In this document: positions 5,268-10,560 of the stretch, piece by piece
Layout: each line of letters starts with the position of its first letter
Numbering within the stretch: the stretch's first letter is position 1
DNA from: DATBAK01 sp036787815
Lineage (GTDB): Bacteria; Actinomycetota; Acidimicrobiia; IMCC26256; PALSA-610
Direction of reading: 5' to 3'
DNA: 10,560 nt
NCBI GenBank assembly: GCA_036787815.1
Contig: DAIQOP010000130.1
Location: 1-10,560, forward strand
Notes under the pieces: generated by a model
Told to the model about the DNA's origin: nothing
Databases searched by the model: none
The model's input: only the letters and a program-made list of their open reading frames with translations
Position numbers and translations under genes: made by a program

Positions 5268-5982
5268 CGCCGCTTCCCGCCGCGCCTTCCGGCGGGCCCG
5301 CGACCCACTCACCGACGGTTGCCACCATCCGATCGGGCCGGTCGCAGTAGAGGCCGTCGATGCGCATCCTCAGCACCGCGCGGAGGATGCGGACCTCCTG
5401 CGCGTCCCACGCGAAGGCCCGCACGTCGAAACGGTGGAAGAGCGCGACGAGACCCGCGGTCCAGTCGCTGTGGTGCATGTTCATGGCGTCGATGCCGAGC
5501 GTGCTCAGCTCGTAGGCGTGGCGCTCGAGCGGCGTGCGGATGTGGTCGCGCCGCTCGGAGTGCACGAGCCGCGCCGAGGTGTCGGCCCGGAGCGCGCCGA
5601 GGAGCGCGACGTCGGGGGAGCAGACCCACAGGCGTTCGAGCGCACCGGCCTGCTCGGCGACGGCGAGCATCGGCCGGACGACCGCGTCGTCCTTGACGTC
5701 GATCGAGAGCTCGAACCCGGTACCGAGCTCCGCGTAGAGATCGGCGAGCCGGGGGACGCCGAACGCGGCGAGCTCGGCGGCCGTCGACATCGGCACCTTC
5801 CGGCGCCGCAGACCCCGGCCGACGGTGCCGTCGTGCACGAGGACGACCTCGCCGTCGCTGGAGCGCCAGGCGTCGCTCTCCAGGCCCCGGGCGCCGGCCT
5901 CGAGCGCCAGCCGGAAGGCCGGAATCGTGTTCTCGGGCGCCTCGATGCGGGCGCCACGGTGTGCGAACGTGATCGGCTCCAC
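5245..5982 (-). CDS. Glycerophosphodiester phosphodiesterase family protein
   Basis: This is 245 residues from a GTG at 5980-5982. I chose it because GGAGG lies 9 bases upstream; ATG codons at 5991 (too close to that site) and 6018 are alternatives. The family hydrolyses glycerophosphodiesters from phospholipid turnover to glycerol 3-phosphate and an alcohol, in a TIM barrel with a metal site. The N-terminal signature is intact: FAHRGARIEAPENT with His8, Arg9, Glu17 and Asn18, then GLESDAWRSSDGEVVLVHD with Glu35, Asp37 and the second catalytic His50. The C-terminal strand IDGLYCDRPDRM is the usual closing motif. There is no signal peptide, so it is probably cytoplasmic. It is the only minus-strand gene between pafC and tatA and converges on lepB. 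Its promoter must lie in the 130-bp gap shared with the divergent zinc-ribbon gene. The exact substrate is unknown. Confidence 0.92.
   Translation of the reverse strand: MEPITFAHRGARIEAPENTIPAFRLALEAGARGLESDAWRSSDGEVVLVHDGTVGRGLRRRKVPMSTAAELAAFGVPRLADLYAELGTGFELSIDVKDDAVVRPMLAVAEQAGALERLWVCSPDVALLGALRADTSARLVHSERRDHIRTPLERHAYELSTLGIDAMNMHHSDWTAGLVALFHRFDVRAFAWDAQEVRILRAVLRMRIDGLYCDRPDRMVATVGEWVAGPPEGAAGSGARESPGG
5276..5296. terminator. Hairpin just past the lepB stop, possible bidirectional terminator
   Basis: CCCGCCG at 5276-5282 and CGGCGGG at 5290-5296 pair perfectly around a 7-base loop. The hairpin begins 9 bases after the lepB stop and lies inside the last codons of the convergent phosphodiesterase gene. 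A stem at this position between convergent genes could end lepB transcription. No T-tract follows on either strand, so termination is only inferred. Confidence 0.35.
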
Positions 5983-5991
5983 CGGCCCCAT

Positions 5992-5996
5992 CCTCC
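5992..5996 (-). promoter_or_regulatory. Ribosome-binding site deciding the phosphodiesterase start
   Basis: On the minus strand GGAGG directly abuts an ATG at 5991 and stands 9 bases before a GTG at 5982. The spacing supports the GTG as the start. Confidence 0.5.
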
Positions 5997-6099
5997 CACG
6001 CCGAGTGAACAGGACCATGGTCCCCGCCAGAGCTTCTCAAGCCGCCCCGCTGCCGTGCCGAATGAAAGGCATTCCCGGGGACGGGTCGAGCGAGCTAGC

Positions 6100-6104
6100 G
6101 GAGG
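6100..6104 (+). promoter_or_regulatory. Ribosome-binding site deciding the zinc-ribbon gene start
   Basis: GGAGG lies 8 bases before the GTG at 6113. The in-frame ATG at 6062 has no such motif and would add a low-complexity, repeat-derived N-terminus. Confidence 0.6.
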
Positions 6105-6112
6105 CGAGTGGT

Positions 6113-6457
6113 GTGACGACCATCAGAGCGAATTGCCCGGCCTGCGGGGACATTCAACTCACGGCGACCGAGCTGACGGTTCGGGTCTGTGCGGACGATG
6201 ACCGCGGGTCCTACTGGTTCTCGTGCCCGGAATGCGAGCGCCCGGTCACCAAGGACGCCAGCCCCCGCATCATCGAGCTGCTCGTGTCGAGCGGCGTGCG
6301 CAAGCAGGTCTGGCGGATGCCCGCCGAGGTGCGCGAGCCCCACTACTCGGGCAACCCTCTCACCCCCGACGACCTCCTCGACTTCCATCTGCTCCTCGAG
6401 CGTGAGAACTGGATCGACGAGCTCGAGCAGACGCTGCGCGGATCGATCGATCGCTAG
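6113..6457 (+). CDS. Small zinc-ribbon protein of unknown function
   Basis: This is 114 residues from a GTG with a good ribosome-binding site. The N-terminal half is a treble-clef or zinc-ribbon-like module: CPACG at residues 8-12 and CPEC at about 38-41, separated by a beta-rich segment (IQLTATELTVRVC, then DDRGSYWFS). The four cysteines in two CxxC pairs should bind one zinc ion. The C-terminal half is helical and acidic (RIIELLVSSGVRKQVWRMP, then LTPDDLLDFHLLLERENW). From memory, similar proteins recur in actinobacterial genomes as uncharacterised conserved proteins, with the DDLLDFHLLL segment well kept. No catalytic motif is visible; a nucleic-acid- or protein-binding adaptor is the simplest guess. 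It is divergent from the phosphodiesterase gene and starts the rightward run leading to tatAC and helY, with 32 bp to the next gene. Confidence 0.8.
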   Translation: MTTIRANCPACGDIQLTATELTVRVCADDDRGSYWFSCPECERPVTKDASPRIIELLVSSGVRKQVWRMPAEVREPHYSGNPLTPDDLLDFHLLLERENWIDELEQTLRGSIDR

Positions 6458-6475
6458 ACCGCAACGGTGCCGACC

Positions 6476-6481
6476 TAGGCT
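6476..6481 (+). promoter_or_regulatory. Candidate -10 element (TAGGCT) ahead of the 75-residue membrane protein gene
   Basis: TAGGCT fits TANNNT and ends 8 bases before the ATG at 6490, consistent with leaderless or near-leaderless transcription. No Shine-Dalgarno motif precedes that ATG. No -35 element is evident, so this is tentative. Confidence 0.3.
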
Positions 6482-6489
6482 TCGCGCCG

Positions 6490-6717
6490 ATGTGGTCGGT
6501 CGGAGGCGCAGTCCTGGTCTGGATCGCGCTGTGCGCGGCCGCCGTCGCGCTGGCGGCCCGACGGTTCGGCCGAGAGCTCGGCCCGGCGCTGCGCTCGTTC
6601 GACCTGCTGCACCGCGAGGTGACGGTCGCCGTCGAGCGGGCGGCTCGCGACACCGGTCGGGCGCAGGCGAGCCGGCGGGTGCTCCTCCGCCACGGAAGCG
6701 GGCCGGCATCCCGGTAG
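6490..6717 (+). CDS. Small single-span membrane protein, function unknown
   Basis: This is 75 residues from an ATG at 6490. Residues 3-23 form one hydrophobic span (SVGGAVLVWIALCAAAVALA). It is followed by a basic, Arg-rich cytoplasmic part (AARRFGRELGPALRSFDLLH, then REVTVAVERAARDTGRAQASRR) that should be an amphipathic helix or coiled coil. The positive-inside rule puts the C-terminus in the cytoplasm. I recognise no family. The layout, one span plus an amphipathic helix, superficially resembles TatA/TatB, but the FGP hinge motif is absent. It sits 31 bp before tatA on the same strand, so co-expression is likely. A real gene is supported by the tight packing and coherent topology; there is no clear ribosome-binding site, which a leaderless start would explain. 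Confidence 0.6.
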   Translation: MWSVGGAVLVWIALCAAAVALAARRFGRELGPALRSFDLLHREVTVAVERAARDTGRAQASRRVLLRHGSGPASR

Positions 6718-6720
6718 CAT
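6715..6720 (+). promoter_or_regulatory. Candidate -10 element (TAGCAT) for the tatA-tatC-helY run
   Basis: TAGCAT fits TANNNT and overlaps the stop codon of the preceding small gene. A start about 7 bases later would give a leader of about 20 bases containing the AAAGGA ribosome-binding site of tatA (6738-6743). No -35 element is recognisable. Confidence 0.3.
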
Positions 6721-6748
6721 CCGCCCCAGCCGCGGCGAAAGGAAACCG

Positions 6749-7126
6749 ATGAGTCTCGGCCCCGCCGAGATCCTTGTGGTCCTCGTCCTCGCGCTGGTGG
6801 TCTTCGGCCCGAAGCGCCTGCCCGAGGTCGGACGGCAGGTCGGCGGAGCGTTGCGCGAGCTGCGCAAGGTGCAGCAGACGGTGGAGAGCGAGATCCGCGG
6901 TGTGCTCGACGACACCACCGGTCCGGTGCGCTCGATGTTCGATGCCGAGCCCGTCGCGAACCACTCGGTCCCGAGCCAACCGGCACTGAGCCCACCGGCA
7001 CCGGACCAACCGCGAGCGGGGGAGTTGCCCGCGGCCGAGCCCGATCTCGGCGACGAGCACCCGCGGGACCCGGCGGCCTCGAACGACACGGGTATCGACG
7101 GTCTTTCCGGCGGGACCTTCAGCTAG
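6749..7126 (+). CDS. tatA: Twin-arginine translocase subunit TatA/TatB family
   Basis: This is 125 residues from an ATG with AAAGGA 5 bases upstream. TatA-type proteins oligomerise with TatC to let folded, twin-arginine-signal proteins cross the cytoplasmic membrane. Visible features are the short N-terminal span (about residues 5-19, AEILVVLVLALVVF), the hallmark FGPKRLPEVG hinge (19-28), and an amphipathic helix (about 28-53, RQVGGALRELRKVQQTVESE). A Pro/Ala-rich acidic tail of about 70 residues follows. The polar residue near the start of the span is Glu7, as in TatB, whereas E. coli TatA has Gln. This and the long tail make a TatB assignment possible. I use tatA because of the tatA-tatC order shared with mycobacteria. 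tatC follows after 19 bp. Confidence 0.9.
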   Translation: MSLGPAEILVVLVLALVVFGPKRLPEVGRQVGGALRELRKVQQTVESEIRGVLDDTTGPVRSMFDAEPVANHSVPSQPALSPPAPDQPRAGELPAAEPDLGDEHPRDPAASNDTGIDGLSGGTFS

Positions 7127-7145
7127 CCGGGACCTGCACCGACCT

Positions 7146-7904
7146 GTGACCGACGACGACGAGACCGAGCCGTCCTACGGACGGATGACGCTGATCGAGC
7201 ACCTCACGGAGCTCCGGCGCCGGATCATCATCTGCGCGATCGCGATCGTCGTCGGGGCGATCGTCGGCTTCGTCCTCTACAGCCACATCCTGAGCATCCT
7301 CGCCCACCCGTACCAAGAGGTGACCAAGGGGCGCGCGGGCTGCCCCCGCAAGGGCTGCAACCTCGTCGCCACCGACCCGCTCGCCCCGTTCATCGTGCGG
7401 CTCAAGGTCTCGACCTACTCGGGCTTCGTCCTCGCGTTGCCGGTCGTGCTGTGGCAGCTGTGGCGCTTCATCACCCCGGGCTTGAACCCGAAGGAGAAGA
7501 AGTACGCGATCCCGTTCATCCTGTCGTCGATCGTGCTGTTCCTCATGGGCGGCGCGGTCGCGTGGCTGACCTTCCCGAAGGCGCTCGACTTCCTGGTGAA
7601 GATCGGCGGCAGCGACATCTCCACCTTCTTCACAGCCGACAAGTACCTCACATTCGTGTCCCTGATGATCATCGCGTTCGGGGTGTCGTTCGAGTTCCCC
7701 GTGGTGCTGGTGTTCCTCATGCTCGCCCGGGTCCTGAAAACCAGCACCCTGCGCAAGTACCGTCGTCATGCGATCGTCGCCATCACGGCCTTCGCCGCCG
7801 TCATCACCCCGAGCCAGGACCCGTACTCGCTGTTCTTCATGGCGGCACCGATGTATCTCTTCTACGAGGGGTCAATCGTGATCGGAAGGATCTTGAAGCG
7901 ATGA
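7146..7904 (+). CDS. tatC: Sec-independent protein translocase TatC
   Basis: This is 252 residues from a GTG at 7146. TatC is the polytopic receptor that recognises the twin-arginine signal peptide and recruits TatA. Six membrane spans can be seen, beginning with IIICAIAIVVGAIVGFVLY (27-45) and ending with the PMYLFYEGSIVIGRIL region. Signal-peptide-binding residues are conserved: Glu22 in HLTELRRR (E. coli Glu15), and FITPGL followed by Glu117 in NPKEKK (E. coli Glu103). The first outside loop carries a Cys pair, Cys66 and Cys71 (CPRKGC), that could form a disulfide. The cytoplasmic N-terminus is acidic (TDDDETE). The length is close to that of E. coli TatC and shorter than M. tuberculosis TatC. 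Its TGA overlaps the next ATG (ATGA at 7901-7904), implying translational coupling. Confidence 0.95.
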   Translation: MTDDDETEPSYGRMTLIEHLTELRRRIIICAIAIVVGAIVGFVLYSHILSILAHPYQEVTKGRAGCPRKGCNLVATDPLAPFIVRLKVSTYSGFVLALPVVLWQLWRFITPGLNPKEKKYAIPFILSSIVLFLMGGAVAWLTFPKALDFLVKIGGSDISTFFTADKYLTFVSLMIIAFGVSFEFPVVLVFLMLARVLKTSTLRKYRRHAIVAITAFAAVITPSQDPYSLFFMAAPMYLFYEGSIVIGRILKR

Positions 7905-8437
7905 GCAGCCCGGGCGCCCGTCAGCGTCGACGCCGGCAGCAGTACCAGACCCCCCGGACCCGTCAAGAGCTCGCGGCCGCGATCGCGGCCGGCGTGAGCA
8001 TCGTCGCGGGCACCGCGCTGATGATCTGGCTCCTGCGCCCGGGCGGGCTCGCCGACCGTCAGCCGCGGTCGTCGTGGCTCGTCGGGCTCACGCTCATCGC
8101 GGTGGTCGTCGCGGGCTTCGTCGTCCTGCGTCGCGACTCGAAGGTGAAGGAAGAAAACCGCCGCGCCGCGCTCGGCGGGGCGGTCGCCGCCATCGCGGTC
8201 GTCGCGGTCCTGACCGGCATCTTCTGGCCCAAGGGCATCATCCGCCACACGCCGAAGCTGGCGACCATCCCGACGACGCCGTTCAACACCGCCACCACCT
8301 CGCCCGCCGGCTCGACCACCAGCAGCAAACCCGGCGCCACGACCACGCCGCCCACGACCCGCGCGCCGGGCGCGACCACGGCCCCCGCCCGCACCACGAT
8401 CCCGAGCAACAGCACGACGACCAAGCCGGGCCCGTGA
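7901..8437 (+). CDS. Three-span membrane protein with a Thr/Pro-rich tail, function unknown
   Basis: This is 178 residues from an ATG overlapping the tatC stop; GGAAGGA at 7884-7890 is its likely ribosome-binding site. The frame is open much further upstream, but that is a shadow of tatC. A basic N-terminus (QRRRRQQ) precedes three hydrophobic spans at about 25-46, 58-76 and 89-109. A tail of about 60 residues then consists almost wholly of Thr, Pro, Ser, Ala and Gly (for example TTPFNTATTSPAGSTTSS). The positive-inside rule puts the N-terminus in and the tail outside, where it would suit a cell-wall-spanning, possibly O-glycosylated stalk. I recognise no family. It is sandwiched between tatC and helY, overlapping both by four bases, so the three are probably translated together. 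Confidence 0.8.
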   Translation: MSSPGARQRRRRQQYQTPRTRQELAAAIAAGVSIVAGTALMIWLLRPGGLADRQPRSSWLVGLTLIAVVVAGFVVLRRDSKVKEENRRAALGGAVAAIAVVAVLTGIFWPKGIIRHTPKLATIPTTPFNTATTSPAGSTTSSKPGATTTPPTTRAPGATTAPARTTIPSNSTTTKPGP

Positions 8438-10560
8438 CCGCAGCCGCCCCCCGGGCGGACTTCGAGGCCCGGAGGCCCTTCCCGCTCGACGACTTCCAGC
8501 GGCAGGCCCTCGACGCGCTCGACGAGGGTGGATCGGTGCTGGTCGCCGCGCCGACGGGCTCGGGCAAGACGCTCGTGGCGGAGTACGCCGTCGCGCTGGC
8601 GATCGCGGCCGGCAAGAAGGTCTTCTACACGACGCCGCTCAAGGCGCTCTCGAACCAGAAGTACGGCGACTTCGTGCGCGAGCTCGGCGCCGCGCGCGTC
8701 GGCCTCCTCACCGGCGACAACTCCATCAACGGCGAGGCACCGGTCGTGGTGATGACCACCGAGGTGCTGCGCAACATGATCTACGCGCGTTCGCCGACGC
8801 TCGACGGGCTGCGGTACGTCGTGCTCGACGAGGTGCACTACCTCCAGAACCGCTACCGGGGCGCGGTCTGGGAGGAGGTCATCATCCACCTCCCGCCGCC
8901 CGTCGACCTCGTCTGCCTCTCGGCCACGGTGTCGAACGCGGAGGAGGTCGCCGACTGGATCCGCACCGTGCGCGGTGACACGACCGCCGTGATCGAGGAG
9001 ACCCGGCCGGTCGAGCTCGTGCACCTCTACGCCGTGGGCGACCGCGGCAGCGAGGCAATGCACCTGCTGCCCACGTTCGTGAGCGGACCCGACGGCGAGC
9101 TGCGGCCGAACCCCGAGGCGTCGCGCCTCGACCAGAGCGGCTCGCGCGGTGCGCGACCTCCGGGGCGCCGGCGCGGGCGCCTCACCACCCCGTGGCGGGA
9201 AGAGGTCGTCGAGCGGTTGGCCGACGAACGCATGCTCCCGGCGATCGTCTTCGTGTTCAGCCGCGCGGGCTGCAACGCCGCGGTCGAGCAGTGCGTCGCG
9301 TCGGGGCTGCGGCTGACGACCAGCGAGGAGGCGCGCGAGCTGCAACGGATCGCCGAGTCCCACACGAGCGGGCTCGGCGCCGACGACCTCGAAGCACTCG
9401 AATACGACGCCTGGCTCGGTGGCTTGCTCGCGGGGTTCGCCGCGCACCACGCCGGGATGGTCCCGCCGATGAAGGAAGCCGTCGAGGAGGCGTTCACCGC
9501 GGGCCTCGTGAAGGCGGTGTTCGCGACGGAGACGCTGTCGCTCGGGATCAACATGCCCGCGCGGACGGTGGTCATCGAGAAGCTGTCGAAGTTCACGGGC
9601 GAGCACCACGAGTTCCTCACCCCGGGCGAGTACACCCAGCTCGCCGGACGCGCCGGGCGGCGGGGGATCGACGATCTCGGCTTCGTGGTCGTGCTCTGGA
9701 ACCCCTACGTGACGTTCGACCAGGTCGCCGGGCTCGCGAGCCGCCGCACCTACGCGCTCACGTCGTCGTTCCGCCCCACGTACAACATGGCCGTCAACCT
9801 CGTGCGCCGGTATCCGCCGGAGCAGGCCCGGCACCTGCTGAACCTCTCGTTCGCGCAGTACCACGCCGACCGCGACGTCGTGTCGCTCGAGCGGCTGCTG
9901 GCCCACAACCGCGACCTCCTCGCGCGCCAGCGGGCCGGAGCGCACAGCGAACGCGGCGACGTCGACGAGTACCGGACCATCGCCGGCGAGCTCGAAGCCG
10001 CGCGGCGCGCCGCCGCGGCGGCGCGCCCGGCTCGCCTCGAGGCGCTGCGCCCCGGCGACGTCGTGTCGGCGCCGCGGCGCGGGGGACGTGTTGTCGTGCT
10101 CAAGCAGGACCGCGGTCGGGGCGGGAATCGCGTGCTCGCGCTCACCGAGGGCCGCGACCTCGTGCGCCTCGGTCCGGAAGACTTCCGCGAACGGGCCCGG
10201 CGGCTCGCGACCATCGAGCTCCCACGCCCGTTCAGCCCCCACGACCAGCGGTTCCAGCGCGCCGCCGCCGATGCGCTGCGTCGCCTGAAGCTCCCCGACG
10301 ACGACCCGACCCTGCCCGACGCGACACGCGAACGGGTGGAGCAACTCGAGCGCGACCTCGCCGCGCACCCCCTCGCCGGCGCTCCCGAACGCACCCGCGT
10401 CCTGCGCTCGGCCGCGGCCGCCGATCGGCTGGAACGGGAGATCGCGCGCCAGGAACGCCGGGTCGCGGGGCGCACCGAGAGCCTCGCCCGCCAGCTCGAT
10501 CGTGTGCTCGCGGTCCTCGAGGCGTGGGGCTACGTGGAGGGTTGGACCCTCACCCCCGCG
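8434..10560 (+). CDS. helY: HelY-like DExH (Ski2/Mtr4-type) helicase, 3' end outside the window
   Basis: The frame is open from a GTG at 8434 to the right edge, giving 709 residues. The start overlaps the preceding stop (GTGA). Superfamily 2 helicase motifs are complete and in order: FQRQALDAL (Q-like, about 21-29), Walker A APTGSGKT (39-46), TTPLKALSNQKY (Ia), DEVH at 132-135 (II), SAT at 163-165 (III), IVFVFSRAGC (IV), AHHAGM, FATETLSLGINMP (V), and QLAGRAGRRG at 402-411 (VI). A basic insert (GARPPGRRRGR) lies between the RecA-like lobes, and the C-terminal half is charged and helical. The family unwinds RNA or DNA 3'-5' using ATP. Mycobacterial HelY, about 906 residues, has the same place after tatC, so roughly 200 residues, probably a DSHCT-type domain, lie beyond the window. 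The cellular role is not established. Confidence 0.93.
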   Translation, partial: MTAAAPRADFEARRPFPLDDFQRQALDALDEGGSVLVAAPTGSGKTLVAEYAVALAIAAGKKVFYTTPLKALSNQKYGDFVRELGAARVGLLTGDNSINGEAPVVVMTTEVLRNMIYARSPTLDGLRYVVLDEVHYLQNRYRGAVWEEVIIHLPPPVDLVCLSATVSNAEEVADWIRTVRGDTTAVIEETRPVELVHLYAVGDRGSEAMHLLPTFVSGPDGELRPNPEASRLDQSGSRGARPPGRRRGRLTTPWREEVVERLADERMLPAIVFVFSRAGCNAAVEQCVASGLRLTTSEEARELQRIAESHTSGLGADDLEALEYDAWLGGLLAGFAAHHAGMVPPMKEAVEEAFTAGLVKAVFATETLSLGINMPARTVVIEKLSKFTGEHHEFLTPGEYTQLAGRAGRRGIDDLGFVVVLWNPYVTFDQVAGLASRRTYALTSSFRPTYNMAVNLVRRYPPEQARHLLNLSFAQYHADRDVVSLERLLAHNRDLLARQRAGAHSERGDVDEYRTIAGELEAARRAAAAARPARLEALRPGDVVSAPRRGGRVVVLKQDRGRGGNRVLALTEGRDLVRLGPEDFRERARRLATIELPRPFSPHDQRFQRAAADALRRLKLPDDDPTLPDATRERVEQLERDLAAHPLAGAPERTRVLRSAAAADRLEREIARQERRVAGRTESLARQLDRVLAVLEAWGYVEGWTLTPA

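Noticed and set aside
6012..6023. Perfect 12-bp palindrome GGACCATGGTCC in the divergent gap before the zinc-ribbon gene.
   Set aside because: A palindrome of this length is expected a few times by chance in 10 kb. It also overlaps an alternative start codon, and no known operator matches.
7341..7361. Cysteine pair CPRKGC in the first outside loop of TatC as a possible novel metal site.
   Set aside because: From memory, cysteines in this loop are not rare in actinobacterial TatC proteins, and a simple disulfide is more likely.
8059..10368. A 769-residue minus-strand open frame opposite the helicase and its upstream neighbour.
   Set aside because: It is the complement-frame shadow of genes with G/C at third positions. 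The plus strand carries every helicase motif, and the minus translation is full of Arg, Glu, Val and His with no domain.

Overview
The window looks like chromosomal DNA of a high-GC Gram-positive bacterium (Actinomycetota). Nearly all codons in the core genes end in G or C, GTG starts are common, and most genes overlap or abut. A pafB-pafC ... tatA-tatC ... helY order is recognisable, as in mycobacteria (pafA-pafB-pafC-tatA-tatC-helY in M. tuberculosis). The Thr/Pro-rich envelope tail and the interrupted pafBC-tat block would suit an uncultured Acidimicrobiia-like lineage, but that placement is inference.

Layout. (1) 1-965 is a left flank of visibly lower GC. It holds the 3' end of a probable acetyltransferase, a small unrecognised gene (448-750), and two gene-free stretches of about 240 and 215 bp with striking inverted repeats. 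One is a perfect TGTGA-N6-TCACA CRP/GlxR-type operator nested inside a second dyad with the same centre; the other is a pair of mutually exclusive hairpins. (2) 966-1448 (minus) is a DinB/DUF664 protein, divergent from the block to its right. (3) 1505-5267 (plus) carries a DUF3866 protein, pafB, pafC and signal peptidase I (lepB). (4) 5245-5982 (minus) is a glycerophosphodiester phosphodiesterase that converges on lepB and overlaps its end. (5) 6113-10560 (plus) carries a zinc-ribbon protein, a 75-residue membrane protein, tatA, tatC, a three-span membrane protein with a Thr/Pro tail, and the first 709 codons of a HelY-like DExH helicase that runs off the right edge.

How the genes fit together. 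PafB and PafC are WYL-domain regulators that in mycobacteria act as a pair to activate the LexA-independent DNA-damage response. TatA and TatC form the twin-arginine protein export machinery, and LepB removes signal peptides from exported proteins. HelY is a Ski2-type helicase translationally coupled to its upstream neighbour. The insertion of lepB, a phosphodiesterase, a zinc ribbon and a small membrane protein between pafC and tatA puts export functions side by side and splits the mycobacterial-type block with a minus-strand gene.

I see no CRISPR array, tRNA, rRNA, transposase or prophage gene, and no clearly new multi-gene system. The most interesting items are non-coding: the nested CRP-type dyad, the alternative hairpins, and a 14-bp direct repeat bracketing a roughly 100-bp spacer exactly where pafB and pafC would be expected to overlap.
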